The position numbers were made by a program, and so were the translations under genes. The notes below the pieces were generated by a model. That model made no database searches and had not been told where the DNA came from. It was given only the letters and a program-made list of their open reading frames with translations. This document shows positions 21,762 through 34,930 of a stretch of DNA of 64,000 bases, piece by piece (positions within the stretch are counted from its first letter, which is position 1; each line of letters starts with the position of its first letter). Source of the stretch: Stichopus chloronotus (lineage: Eukaryota > Echinodermata > Holothuroidea > Aspidochirotida > Stichopodidae); assembly GCA_021234535.1 (NCBI GenBank), contig CM037840.1, positions 18,670,877 to 18,734,876 of the forward strand. The letters run 5' to 3'.

Positions 21762-24700
21762 ATGAACCTCAAATTACTGCACTGTACTCAGTAAGACTAC
21801 ATAATAGTTTTTAGTTTTACAGACAATTTCAGTCGTCGTTTGTATAAGAAAAAGAAAACATTAAGACATGTAATTTACCATTCTAAGGCTACTGATTACT
21901 GACGATTTGGATCAGTATGGTGTGTTCCAGTTGAAATAAGTTGCAATTGTATCAAGATCGTGTTTTCTTTAATTTTTTGACCCATCGAATGATTTGAAAT
22001 TCTTTTTATGCACAGTCACGGTGAGTGAACTATTATGTTCCAAGGTTCCAATAAGGTACAGGTTTTGAATAACTTAAAAATAGAAGCGACGAAAACAAAA
22101 TCGCACATAAATGCAAAAGGTTTCTTGTTCATACTTTGAGTGACACTGAGTGCCTTTGCTTCCTGATTTGTTCGACGTTAGTTTAAATATACTATTAAAA
22201 AGTCCATAAAGTCAGCATATATCAGCGGACACTTCATTCCTAGAATGACTTCACCCAAAGTTAACAGTAGCCGTCGTGCACTAATTCAATCAACAAATGC
22301 CTGTATGCGTCTAACAAAAATAATTGTGTTACCATTTCGTACAATTGGATGATAAGATAAGCATGACGATTGGATGATAACTAAGCATGTAAGCATGGTA
22401 TTAAACGATTGATTAAAAAGAGTCAACGAAACAAGTTTAGCATCCACTTACTTAAGCCAGGTCGAATAACGTTACGGAAACCAGTTTTCTTTGTTTTCTG
22501 AGAATAAAATAGAGGAAATAATCTACTAATAATATTAAAAAATTAGTATTTATAAATATATTGAAGAGTATTAGTATGTTTTTTTTTGTACAGTTTGTTT
22601 AGTGTTCTTAAACTCCCACCTATGCTTATATTTTTCCACAAATCTTAGTGCATGTGAGACTGACGAGATCTTGAATTGTTACTTGGCATGTATAATCAAA
22701 ACTTTTTTTTTTCCACTAGTTAATAGCAGAGCAGGTCAATGGTCAAAACGCCTTTCAGCAAATCTATTTTATTTTATAAAAAAAAAGTCAATTCTGTGAT
22801 TTAAATCGACTACGCCTTGTGTGGAAGTGTGCAAAATATCGATGTTTGTAATTGAGACTATATGTTATCATTCAATCAGTTCATAGTATTTCCATGGTAA
22901 ATATATTCATATGTAGATATTTGGTTAAAATATGTACTTTTTGTGGTCAACGTAAATGTACAATAAGAAGCCAAATGCGTCAAACTGATTTGTCTTGTTT
23001 GGTAAATTTTTGAACAGTGTTGTACGTTGACATGTACGCTGATTTACAAATCATTTGACACTGATCACTTAGGTAAGCTGGATAACCGACGTAGTGGAGA
23101 ACCGTTGACATGTATCTCTTGAATACAAAGCACTTACTTTTAACCCTCAGTAAAGTTATATATGAACGTGTAGTGTTATCTTAATTAATTAGGCGTACAG
23201 CAGCAAACGAATTTACTGTTAAAAAAAAAAAACGGTAGGAACATGGCTCATGTTTCTCCTCCGTAAATCGACTAGCCTTTTTTTTTTGAGGGGGGGGGGA
23301 CGGCGGGGGCAGAGCAGTATCATACTGTTTTTTTTTTTTTTTGTACTTGTAATAAGCAAATAAACTGCAATGCTATCGAATGATATCGTATTCTTTGAAT
23401 AAGTATTTACTTATGAGAGAATAAGAGCTACTATATCGTTCATGTCGTGGGGAGAGGATGTTTACGTATGAGGCAAACTCACGCAGTAAATAGGCTATCA
23501 GTGAGGGACTTACCATATGAAGTATCTGAATCAATTTAAAATGAATGAAATTGAAATTTCCCCATTTCTTCCATCCCAATTATATCGTATTTCCAAACGT
23601 AGACTGTTATTCAGGCTGGCACTAACTTTACTTGGGCTCAAGGATAATCTTCTGTCGTTATCATGGCAACTAACGAATATGTGAATAAAGCAGAAAAGAA
23701 AATTTTCACGTACTTGATGTATAACACCATTGCCTATTATACCGTGCCTATTGTAACAGTGGTTTGTTAAACAGGTTAACGTTCTTCTTTTTATTCTTCT
23801 CCACAGGTCAGTGAATCTTAAGTTTGCATGTATGCAGTGTGTAGCAAAGTGTCATATTCTTTTTTAAGCGTATATATTGTGCCTCTTAATTACTTTACTA
23901 CTGAGTTTCACATTTGTGAGTGATATCAATATCGTTGAAGAAGAAAATACATGCTTACAAAATAAAACCTTCTGAGGATATAACATTCTCCAATGTCATT
24001 AGAAGATAAGTTACATAAACAAAGGATTAGCATTAGACGTATCGTAGGAGTCCATCTCTTGAAGTCATCAATTTGTAGACTTAGCCGATGTTTGTTCATT
24101 ATACAGCTTTGAGACACCAATTTAACTGTAAATTGATCTCTGACATATTTTGATAAAATTTGTGGCTCTTTTAAGTATTTTCAATGTGTAATGTACCGAA
24201 TACTCAAAAATGTCATATTGAAGGCCACACGACATATAGGCATTGATATTTGTGTGTATTGATTGAGTCATAAACGATGGCCCTCCGATGCAAACGTAAA
24301 AAAAAAATGTATTCTCTGTCCTTATATTCAATAGTTACTATCAAGAATGATTCTTCAAACGTGTCTCGACAGAGATTATGGAATCTCGCTGCAACTACAG
24401 TAATTAATGTCGAATGGACATGCCTCTTTTGGATTATTTCAAACCAGATTGAGATAAGAGTTAACAATGTAACGTAACACCATTCTGAAACAAAAAGAAA
24501 AATATAGGCATCAGTCAGTTAAGGGTTCAACCAATTCTGCATTCCCTTTTCGGATATTAGACGCATAAGAATAGCCTGTCATGAACTTACTGGAATCTAA
24601 ACATATGTGGTGCACATATATTTCGTTCTCAACATGTAGGTGACAATTTATCTCGTATTTCCAGTTACGAGATTATGCGAGATCCAAGCAAGAGCGGAAG

Positions 24701-25138
24701 CGTAGATCAGAGAGTCATTGCCTGCTACGATCGTCTTAGTTTCTGAAGAGCTCGTATCAAAAAGTGGCAAAAATTCACTCTTGTGATGATTAATTGAAAA
24801 ACTTCTATGAGAAGTCGAATCCAGAATTCGTGTTATAACAGTCAGAGATGACCGAGTTGGTGAAATCACCACGGGGGAAGAGTAACCTGGCAACAAAGTG
24901 GCCAAAGTCAGAATGGCGTCAATACCATGCCTGCTACGAGTAGGGCTAACGTTCATGTTAGTAATAGTAGAAAAGGCTTAGGCTTTGCGTTTGACAAGTC
25001 AGGCCATTACTAAGAGTACGAGTGCTATCAGTAGGCCTAGTAATAGTGGTGATAAAGCTGACCTAAGGCGAAATTTTGCAACAAGTTGAACTTCGTTAGA
25101 ACACAAGAAGAGTGAGGCTGAAGTGAATCCCATTTTAA

Positions 25139-25540
25139 CCTACACTGTTAAAAAAATCTCTGTTCGTGTACAAAAAATCTGCTGTCAATTGGATTTCATA
25201 CATGAACAGGAAGCACGGGTATATGTACAGAACCACCCTGTATTTTTACAGAACTGCACTGTTAAAATATTCTGTTTATCTACAACAAGGTTGCTGTCAA
25301 TTGGGTTCCATACAAGAGCAACAGGCACATGTTTATGTACAGAATGATTCAATTCGGGTATAGGACCACACTGTATTTTTACAGAACTGCACAGTACATT
25401 ACAAGATAGTTCATGGATATCTACAGAAACTGTCCTGTTAAGATACAGGGCAAGTTGTACTGCAACCGCACAAGTCTATATTTTGACACTCTGAATACAG
25501 AAATATTGCTGCCAATAAACAGGGTTTTCTGCTACAGTAC
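25139..25540 (+). repeat. tandem repeat, about 120-bp unit with ACTGT motifs
   Basis: Units starting near 25143 and 25258, and again from about 25366, share cactgttaaaa or cactgtatttttacagaact, followed by ctgctgtcaattgg and acatgtttatgtacag-like blocks. The unit is rich in the ACTGTA...TACAG inverted motif. Several frames are open because the unit length keeps phase, but they are not a credible gene. Confidence 0.65.
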
Positions 25541-26207
25541 CATTAGGTACGCATACAACTGTGTGGGCAACACTGCGGTTGGTATACAGGGGTGAGCTGT
25601 AATATGACAGCCATAACTGGTACCCTGAAAAGTTCACTGTCTTTGGCAATGACCTTGTGGTACTCACTAAGGGTGTTCAATGTACTAATCAGTACAATGA
25701 AGCTGTGCACCTGTATGGATACACAGATTCTGCTGATCAAATTGTGTACTAAACTATTTCAAAAGAGTTGCTGTCTCAACAGCCATATTTAACTTGAATA
25801 GATGACTTCCTAATTGTTCTAAATGGGCAGAGTATTTAAGTAGTAAGATTATTTTCCTGGCAGGTTTGAAACAATCTCATTCTCGCATTCTCTCATTCTG
25901 TAGATCTGAAGTTTGCTAGGTTAATCTTGCACAACAAGTAATTGAACAATGTTTAGACACCGTAAAATGCATGAATAAATGCAACTAAAAATGAAATTAC
26001 GTCCAACAATCATGTTCACAAATTAGTTTCCAATGCAAGCAAATTACAATTTGCATTACACATGAGAAAAGATAGGATGGGAAGAACTACCACTTGCAAG
26101 CTCAGTTTGTAAGTTTTGTATGGAATGAATGAATACAAGTCATTAGCTTTCATTAGACACTTTCTCGATGCAAGCACCTCACCCATACAAACGAAAATAG
26201 AAATCTA

Positions 26208-26660
26208 TAGGAAAATTCCATATATAGAAACTAAATAAACTTTTCTACAGAATCTCTGTAGAATCCTATAGAGTTTCTCTGGAACCGCTCTAAAGAAACT
26301 CTAAAGAAACTCTACAGGACTCTATACAAACGTGGGTGCCTATAGGAATTTCTATAAAAATTTTATATAGTTTTTATAGAAAGCATATGAGTTTGGTATA
26401 GAAATTCTGTAGAAACTATACAGGATTTTCTATAGAATCTAATAGAAAATTTTGGAGGGCACTCTACAGAATCCTATAGAGTTTCCTTAGAACAGCTCTA
26501 TAAAACTTTGTAGAAACTCTGTAGAAACTCTGCAGAAACTCTGTGGAAATTCTAAAGAATCTCTATAGAAACTACATACAGTAAAAAAGGGGTGTCTATA
26601 AGCTTTCCTATAGAATCTCTAAAGAGATCTACATGATTATTTGAGGGTTTATAGGATTTT
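26208..26660. repeat. degenerate short tandem repeat based on TCTATAGAAAC
   Basis: About 450 bases built from variants of an 11-12-base motif (tctatagaaac, tctgtagaaac, tctaaagaaac). The core tctataga is self-complementary, so the block can read similarly on both strands. No coding content. Confidence 0.75.
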
Positions 26661-27059
26661 TTACAGTCCAAGTAAAAGGTTCCAGCAAAACATTCATTTA
26701 AGAATTCTTGCTTAATTGTGTTCATTTACATCCCTTGGGAATTCAAATGACCTTTAGTGGTTTTGAACAATTGGGACAATCTCCCAACCATTGTATACTT
26801 ACACACCAACTCTGAAATTGAAGCACCTTCCTCTAATTGGGACATAGCCAAGGCGACACATACATACATATACCCACTTACACACACCATTACACAGATT
26901 TCGATCTTCGGCAAGGAATTAATAATTAAACGTAGTAAACGGAAACTGAAAGTCCTGTAAATGTCTAAAATAAATGCAGATAAATAACAAACAAAAATTA
27001 ATACATATGAAAGTGTGATATGTTTAAGGATGACAATTAAATAGAGCAAAAAGAAAAAA

Positions 27060-27800
27060 AACGCTGCTATGACCCAAAACTACAGACCAGGGTTGTACAG
27101 TTTGATGGCAATTGGGAAGAAGCTGGAAGTAAAATGTTTTTTCCTCATAGTAATGTGCGATGTCGTGACAAGAGATGGCTACACAAGACGCTCTGCATCC
27201 GAAATAATCATTTCTGTTCTTCGATAGTTATGGACCCCAGAGAAGTAAGGTCAGCTCCAATAATCCTTTTCGAAATATTTGACTGTGACGATAACTTTCT
27301 GAAACCTGATTGTGTCACACGGTTGAACCAGACAGTTATTGACAACTTGAGTGTATACTCTGAACAATAGCGCAGTAAATATTAATCAGAGTGTACTGAT
27401 TGACTTCATGTGGCTTCAGTTTATAGCTGTTATCTTGCTTTCTCAGAATTTCCAAACACAGATTAGGTATATGGGAGTCCAAGGAATTAAAAAGTCAATT
27501 GCTCTCTATTGTATCCTTTGATACAAAGTGTTTTCACTGTTGTTCTCTTCCTCCTGATTCCTTGCATGGCTTGCTAGAAGTTGGGCAGAGCCATCAGTAA
27601 GGTACAAAGGAGTCTCCTTGAGACGAAAAGTTGGACTTGTTAAATGTAAGGCCAGTGACAGTTATGTCATCAGCAAATTTGACCACATGGGAACTCAGGT
27701 TTCCAGCTTTAAAAACAGATGTGAAATCAGTGGAATACAATTTTAGTGACAACTTGACAAAATCGGGATGTAACTGTATGCATTCAAGATTCAAACAAAT
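27060..27800 (-). mobile_element. dead LINE fragment, reverse transcriptase to 3' end
   Basis: Read on the minus strand, VKFADDITVTGL near 27660-27690 matches the catalytic [YF]ADD region of non-LTR reverse transcriptases. Further along, TVWFNRVTQ near 27318-27344 and SSFFPIAIKLYN near 27093-27125 resemble the conserved C-terminal region of APE-type LINE ORF2 proteins. The pieces are in different frames with in-frame stops, so it is a 5'-truncated, decayed copy. The clade is not resolved, and it is not the same sequence as the LINE at 38-42 kb. Confidence 0.65.
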
Positions 27801-28159
27801 AATAAGTTGCTACCAATCTTAACAAGCTGAGGGCATTTCAAAATAAAATCTTAAAGAATTGCAAATGAAAGCAGGGAGGTTGATGTTATATTGATGAGCC
27901 GTAAATATAATTTCACAAGAATAAAGTTCTAAAGTATACTGCTCAAGGTGAAAAACATACTATACTAATGTGAATGTAAATTATCAAAATTGTTTTTGAC
28001 TGTGTAAATATATTCTGCTTAAGTATGCTATAACCACACTAGACTATGTTGTAATAAATGTAAACGAAGTAATTTTAATGTGAATAGGGTGTAAAATATA
28101 CTGTATTGCCTTAGATATTTGCCCTTAACACAATATTCTGCCTTAATACAACTACTACT

Positions 28160-28325
28160 GCAACTGAAGCCCGTCTGGGTCCCATATGGGTAATATGATG
28201 CCAACGTAGCCTATATAGCCCACATGACACTCATCTGGGATATATGTGGATACCTACTGTATGGACATCATCTTGTCCGGATGAAGCCCAGATGGGTCCC
28301 AGATATTATGCTAGCTGGGATTTTT
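28160..28325 (+). repeat. short dispersed or tandem repeat pair
   Basis: gaagcccgtctgggtccca near 28166 recurs as gaagcccagatgggtccca near 28283, with related catctgggatatatg between them. Probably two diverged units of a low-copy repeat. Confidence 0.5.
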
Positions 28326-28329
28326 CTAC

Positions 28330-29754
28330 CTTTATACAACTACAACCACAATGATAAAAATGTATCAACAAACTAGGGCTAGAACGCCTAGCCTAGATGC
28401 ATACTATATTTCTTTCAACTTAAGATTGACTCCACCACATGACACTATTGAGTACTATACAGCTTCCTTAGTGAGTTTTTTTTGCTTCAATACATTTCTC
28501 ACTGATGCTTAAGAAAATTATTCGTTTCCTGTACCTATAATGGGATTGTACCTCGTAGTGTGGGTAACATGAATCGCTGTTCTCTTTAGGTCTATAGGCA
28601 AGGAGTAGCATGGGGGTAGTATGAGTCGATCATCTAACAAATATTTGAATCTTACAAATATAAAAACATTATTATAATATATTAAACTTGATGGAAGTAT
28701 TATAAATTTGCCTTTATCATTCTAATACCTTTTGCTTGTGTTACAAATTAGTAATTACTTTGCAATAGGTCTTGACTTTAACATGGCCGTATATAACAGT
28801 AGGCTTATGATAATCACTTCAGACTAAGATCTATCAAAATATTGCTTATTATCAAGTAAATACCTAATACTGTAATGTCAAAAGACGACAAAAATATAGT
28901 CTCTTCTATCCAAATGTTGAATGAGACTTTTCCTGAAGACATTCTGGTCGATATTATGGTGTTATTTTAAACATAATAGTCAGCAACATTGCTGAAACTT
29001 AAAAATTTGACTGTAAAATTTTCCATGCCGATGAAAACTTACACGGCAGGTACTTGTTGTGGTGTTGCTGTCAGTAAATATGACGTAAGCGGTGCTTACT
29101 TTGGAATTCCTTTGTATCCATACGGTCTCACTGGAGTAAGTACTGATCGACTTAAGCCTTAAGGTACACCTACTATACATGTAATGTGTAGGGACCTAGC
29201 CTATACTGGCTATACCTGACAGAGCGTATAGGAACTAACAACAGTAAGATGAGTAATCAAGCTGACTAGCCAAACGTTTAACAGAAACAAAAAGCCACAG
29301 TATGTGTTATTCCAGCATAAATGCACTTAAAATTTACCGGCTGTTACTGCTTGCTTGTGCTTCTGCAAATTTGGCCAAGACTACCTTGCCTACAGTGCTT
29401 AACAATAGGGGTAAGCAAATCGAAAATTCGTTACGGTAGCAACCCGCCCTTATCCCGTACGGTTACTTGTAGGCCTACTGCTTGTAGTTTACGTGACTGA
29501 AAGTTAGTATAGATGCTTACAGCCTAAGTTAAGTTTGACTGCAACGAGTTTCTAACTCACACAAACTTGATATAGAAATAATTCTAGTACAATTAAAGAG
29601 TATAATCGTCATGTCATGTCTTCAGGTTATTTATCATTTTATGACACTGAAAACTAGAAATACCATACCTGCGGCTGCGATGAGAGCGGAGAAGAGTACA
29701 ATGTCTTCATGATTGTTGACGTCAAGACGTTTTTGAATTTCAAGTCACGTCCCA
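28330..29754. other. no recognisable gene
   Basis: AT-rich sequence; only a 66-codon frame of chance-level composition is present. No repeats were noticed. Confidence 0.45.
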
Positions 29755-30205
29755 GGTAACGCACCACGTAACTACAACGTTATATTTTGATTCTGGTTAC
29801 CTTGGTTGCGGTGTAACGTAAATACAACGTATATATATAACGCCTTAAAGTTACGAAAAATCACGTTTTTACAACGTTAAAATAAAGCGTTTTAATAACG
29901 TTATGTTTCGTTGCAATTACGTTGGTGGCAGTAGTACGTACATATAACGTTAATACAACGTATGCAAGTTACGTAAAATCACAACGTTCTTGCAACATTT
30001 CCTAACAACGATCTGACAACGTTTCATTTTGGTTATAGTTACGTTGGTGTCAGAGATAGGTAAATATTACGTAATTATAACGAATCAAAGTTACGTAAAA
30101 TCCCAACGTTCTTACAACGTTTCGAAACTAACGTTTCTACAACGTTATATTTTGGTTGATTACATCGGTGTTAGACAGACGTTAATATATAAAACGTCAA
30201 TGTGA
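29755..30205. repeat. 120-bp tandem repeat rich in AACGTT
   Basis: Nearly four units of about 120 bases, recognised by ttatattttggtt-like blocks at about 29781, 29901, 30021 and 30142, each followed by a ttacgttggtg-like block and tacgtaaatataacgt. The self-complementary aacgtt and tacgta words recur many times, giving high CpG density in otherwise AT-rich DNA. Confidence 0.8.
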
Positions 30206-30513
30206 CATAGGGCCTACTTACCCTCGCCGACCCCCTTCCGTCGCTGTCAAATAGTAAATAGCCCAGTCAGCGACGCAGGCTATAGTACGGATGTGTTCCT
30301 GACAATGGATGTCACTGAGTTTTGTTTTTACCGGCATTTACTCATTTTCATTACCTTACTTCAACTTCGCTACTTTGGCAAACAGCTAAACTTGTGCAAA
30401 TGCCTACAATTTTAAAACTCTGAGTATCCACTGGCTGCAAAAATGTTGCCAACCGTTGGCAAATCCTTGCGTAAAATGCCCGGATAATATATAATACACT
30501 TGCACGTTGGATT

Positions 30514-30726
30514 TCAAAATAAAGTAACAAAAGCGCGCGAACTGCAGTTGGAAAACCTCGTTGCTAACGCGTACGGTACGGTTGTCTGAATTTGCAACAG
30601 AAGAAACTCGAACGAAGCTGTTCTGCAAAGCCTCATCGTGCGATTGATGCTTATTGCACGTGTAAGTTGCAAGTAATGCCTTGCATTTACAGCAATTAAT
30701 AGCAGTATGATTATGAAGAGATTCAT
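30514..30726 (-). CDS. open frame with signal-peptide-like start
   Basis: A 70-codon minus-strand frame begins MNLFIIILLLIAVNARHY, which fits a secretory signal peptide with cleavage after AVNA. Another minus-strand frame of 108 codons overlaps it (starts 4 bases earlier, ends 30404), so at most one is real. No family recognised. Confidence 0.15.
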   Translation of the reverse strand: MNLFIIILLLIAVNARHYLQLTRAISINRTMRLCRTASFEFLLLQIQTTVPYALATRFSNCSSRAFVTLF

Positions 30727-31081
30727 TCATCGTTTTTCGGAAACAGTTTGACGTTTATATCTGATAATTGTCGTGATAATTTGTGTGTTTTGTTCAACAA
30801 GGGGACTATATGTTGTATAAACCGGTTGAGCTGCGGTTAGGCTACGCACTGTACGTTCTACCGTATGCTGCCGTGTGCACTGAGTGTGAAATGGAAGCCT
30901 AACATAAGCAACTGTACATCAATTCACGTCACACATTGGGTACCGTAACTCAGCGTAGCCTACACTACAATACACTGTACTGACTAAGCCTAAATTTTAC
31001 AGTATTATGATTTATGGCTAGGCTAGTAGGCCTACTGCAGTAGTAACCCAAACTTTGGAAAAGTACTTGAATTTCATGTAG

Positions 31082-31188
31082 TGAATGTTGAAGTAGAATG
31101 GTACACGCAGTACCTCGTAGTTGGCGAGCGCCCAAAATTGGTGCCTCCATCAAAAATTACTCGCTATCGCTGTTGCAACGTTACTGAA
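31082..31188 (+). CDS. possible internal exon
   Basis: Acceptor tttcatgtag, 35 open codons entered in phase 1, and donor GAA|gtgagc leaving phase 0. The peptide (VEVEWYTQYLVVGERPKLVP at the start) is protein-like and the GC content is locally higher. No neighbouring exon that joins in phase was identified, and a minus-strand frame overlaps. Confidence 0.2.
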
Positions 31189-32769
31189 GTGAGCCTAACC
31201 TTCTTGAATCTAACCGCAATTACGTATTTCACGATTATGAACCCATTTCAGGTACGTTTCCTCTAAATAAGGGCTCGTTTGTGACATTTAAAATATCGCG
31301 ATGGATTCCTTAAGTGCGCCAATTTCGGGGCACTGTACATAGATAGTCAATGAATGATGCAAGTTTGTAGTTGTACTGTAACTTACACATGGAAATTATG
31401 GTCTCAATTCCCAAGAGTTAGAGGCTTGGATTCCAAAAGTTGGTATTCGCGTCGTATTTTGGAACAGTTTTGAACTTACTATTTGGCGTTCAGCACTGAG
31501 TACACTTGTACTTGCAAACAAAAGTGTATAAGTACATTGGGCACAATATTGGAACAGTTGGGAAACTGAAGGGGCGTTGTTATTTTTTGAAGCATGACTG
31601 TCGTGAGTGTCATTGCATTACTTTACATTGACCCTGGATTAGGACTCGGACAACAGTTGATTGAATTCAGTTATAAACTAAGGTTTGTTATTTGTTCTAT
31701 CACATCATGGCAGGTTGCACATGTTTGGCAGGAGCATGTACAGTAGCACTCAAGGGGGTATATGAAAACTTCGACCTGAATTGAACTGTACTCACACCTT
31801 TTCTGTTTTGAACCTTTTTGACTAATCTACTGTAATGTCAACGGTGGCTCTACTATCAAGTACACATGTATAAAGTCTAAAAGCTTAGCTACAGCCAGAG
31901 ACATACTGTGAACCGACACAGCATTACAAGAAGGTGAGATGGGATCGACTGATGTGAGAGGCGACTACGATAGCTCCTCTAGTCTAGAAGTCGTTTTCGG
32001 CTTAAGCAACCATTATAGTTTTTTGCAACACAGCAGAAAACATCCGCCAGCCCACACAGTTGGTTTGCGACCTATCGTTTGAGAATCGTTGAGTACATTG
32101 CAGTACTGTTAATTTCTTTTCAACCAGTTTTCAGTAACATGTGTTCGTATAGGCCCTACAGTATGTACTTCATTTCTGGATAATTAACCCCGAGTCTTGG
32201 ATGAGTTTGGATTGCATCAAGACAAAAGTTTATCACAAAAGGATGTATGCTGTAGATGCAGAATCATGTGGCCATTTGTCAGCCTGATACTATGAAGTAA
32301 TGTGAATCTCTTAGTTTTGGAAATATTTACTAATTATTGCACGTATACAGCCAATGCAAAATATTAAACAGCCGTTCATCTTGAAGAAATCATTGTTTGC
32401 ACTTTTCACTAAGTGTGTTGTATGAAATAACAGTATTTTTCTAGACACACAAAGGCAGCTTCAGGATAGTGTATTTGTATGGAAACTGATTATGGATTTA
32501 TGAGAAGACAGCCGCCTCACAGTCAGTAGGGCTACAACAGAAGATTCCTGAGAAAACTGTTTTTATGGAATACAGTCCTCCACCTGCCATGATTATGTTT
32601 GGTATTGTCGACTTATCTCATATTGCAGCTCTCTCTCATTGTACACCTGCCATTTTTTTTTTCATTTTGAATGTACTGCATACCTTCCAGTGATCAAAGC
32701 AATATGTTCTTTTTACTAGTTCGATGAAATTCCTATTGATATTATACATACTTCATTACAGTGATAAAT
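31189..32769. other. no recognisable gene
   Basis: No open frame longer than about 60 codons apart from those already noted, and no repeat structure noticed. Confidence 0.45.
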
Positions 32770-32779
32770 ACGTTAGTCA

Positions 32780-33560
32780 TTAGCATCCTCATCTTTTGTA
32801 TCATAAATAGCACGGTCATCATTGTCATCATCATCGTCGTCATCATCATAATAAGCATCTTCACTTGTAATGATAGTAGTCACCCTCGTCTTTATTGTCA
32901 GTGTCGTCATTAAAATCATAGTCCCCATCATTGTCATAATCATCATAACCATTTTCATCATCAGCAGCATCAGTAATATGAGAAGCATCATCACCAGCAT
33001 CAACACCACCATCGTCATCATCACCATAATCATTCTCGAAATCATAAACTGTTAACATCATCATCACTTGCAGCAGCAACAGAAGAGTCATCATCATAAT
33101 AACCATCATTATAATCATAATGTCCAACAATTCCTGCATCTTCGGTGTCTAAATCATCAACGTCTGCATCATCAATGTCTGTATCATCAATGTCTTCGTC
33201 ATCGTGACTTCATCATCAGCAACTTCATCGTTTGTAGCCACAATCATGATAGTTCGTTTGTTAGTAGCAACATCATCATTAGAATAATCATCGGCGTTTC
33301 TTGAGCATTATTATCATTGTCAACAGCATAACCGTCATTATCATCATTAAGATCACAATCAACCACAGAAATGACCTAGCAACATCTCAAGGATCATTTC
33401 CATCACCAAATTAATACCCATCGTGATTATTATGACAAGGTCTTCACGATCAGTAGCAGTCGTCAGTAACACAAACATCATCGTCATTGCCATCATTACC
33501 GACACCATCATCATGAAAGTAATACTAACCATCAACTTCAACTTCAACCGGAATCTCGAC
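32780..33560. repeat. imperfect ATC/CAT trinucleotide repeat DNA
   Basis: About 780 bases dominated by catcat, catcatcac, catcgtcat and cattatcat variants. Long open frames with runs of Asp or Met arise on the minus strand as a by-product. The block is similar in type to 57150-57720 and 63590-63840. Confidence 0.85.
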
Positions 33561-34432
33561 GAGTAGTCTCCTATCAACATCTGGTGGATTAAACCGAGCA
33601 CAATCGTCGGATGCGTTAGTTGTTGATGTTTCCAGAAACTTGAAAGTGGGTGGAGTCTCTATTTGTCAGTGCTGTAATTATGTCCATGATTCTCTGTGTG
33701 ATGTTTAATCTAGGCTGGTAAACACTGATATCTCTCTTCTTTGATTTATTCTTGATTTAGATGTGATCAATATTGCAGATCTTTTCTGCTTGTCTTTTGT
33801 TACCAGTCCCTTCGTTAAGTGTGATGTTATCTCTTAAGTGTCAATAAAGGTGTATCTACACTGTACATACGTTTCTTCGAACTATATGAACTTCGTACCA
33901 TCATTATCTAACATCTGATCCAACTACCATAATGACAGACAAGCTTTACGAATCAGCGGTTTTTATTTATTAGTGCTAGGGTTACTGTACGGTTACGGTG
34001 ATATTGTCGATCTGAAAAAAAAAATTAAAAAAAAGGGAACAAGGGATATTGAAGATTTTCCTGGTTAGTGGTATAACAAGGAAATTATGCAAAATTTAAA
34101 GAACATAATCATATCGCAATTTAGTTAAAAGACTTATCATAACTGGATAAAAGGGTAAAAGATACTATAAAAAGGAAAGAGACTATAACAACTCCTGTCA
34201 CCACGAAATACTGCTACGACACGTGAAACACGTGAAGTGTTGTTTCTTAGGTAATACTACAACTAATGAACAGAGATCTATCAGTTGAATGACTGAATAT
34301 GAATAAAAGTTAGCTGTGTTTTTATTGTTATGTTCTGATTAAGAAAAAAAAAATCAACAAACGTAAGAGATAATTACGTTAGTGCTATTAAGAAAAGCAA
34401 TGAATGACGACGTTTTGCTAACGTACTAACGA
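33561..34432. other. no recognisable gene
   Basis: AT-rich, short A runs, no credible open frame. Confidence 0.45.
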
Positions 34433-34930
34433 GGGTAAGCTAGATGCAAAGTGGTGCTACATTTGATGCTAGATTGGATGTGAATATATCTTCAGGAATT
34501 CTTACTTTGTAAGTAATAATTTTCAAGTATTTTTTCAACTTGCTGGGTGAAATTATCACTTTAAACCTTTTCTGGGTAATTGAGATTTTCTCCTCCTGGC
34601 ACAGCCCTGACACTTACACCTACAACGGTGCCCAGGTCATAGTGATATGTATAAAAGACTGATCCTGGTGAAGGGGTCAAAGGGGGAGGGGTGTCCCCTT
34701 GAAAGTTTGTCATAGGGTGTGCTGGATGCAAAATGATGCAACATTTGATGATAGATTTTAACTGAATATTTTTTTTTTAAGGAATACCTATTTCATTTTT
34801 CCATTTTTCTTGATGATTAGGGCATTCTTAGACCCTTCCAGGTATTTTTTTTTTCTTTTTCACCTGTCACATCCTCCGCATCCCAGCCTACACCCCTGCC
34901 TGGGTCATATTGATTTGAATAAACACTTCA
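34433..34930 (+). repeat. two direct copies of a roughly 280-bp unit
   Basis: The segment starting gagggtaagctagatgcaaa (34431) is repeated from about 34712 (tagggtgtgctggatgcaaa). Both continue with acatttgatg-tagatt blocks and later with gcacagccctgacacttaca / catcccagcctacacccctg, then gtgcccaggtcatagtgat / gcctgggtcatattgat. Substitutions and indels show that it is old. Confidence 0.6.

Larger units (their letters stand above)
20056..25138. other. mostly featureless intergenic or intronic DNA
   Basis: AT-rich with scattered short open frames, T runs and G runs (23289, about 23328). The small peptide candidate at 21613-21732 is listed separately. The block 24648-24956 is open on the minus strand (102 codons), while the plus strand there shows an acceptor gtatttccag followed by LRDYARSKQERKRRSES and a stop. 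Strand and reality are both unclear. Confidence 0.4.

Noticed and set aside
24648..24956. 102-codon minus-strand open frame.
   Set aside because: A plus-strand acceptor plus short open segment overlaps it and neither has a partner exon or recognisable domain.
32773..33139. Asp-rich and Met-rich open frames.
   Set aside because: By-products of imperfect ATC repeats on the complementary strand.
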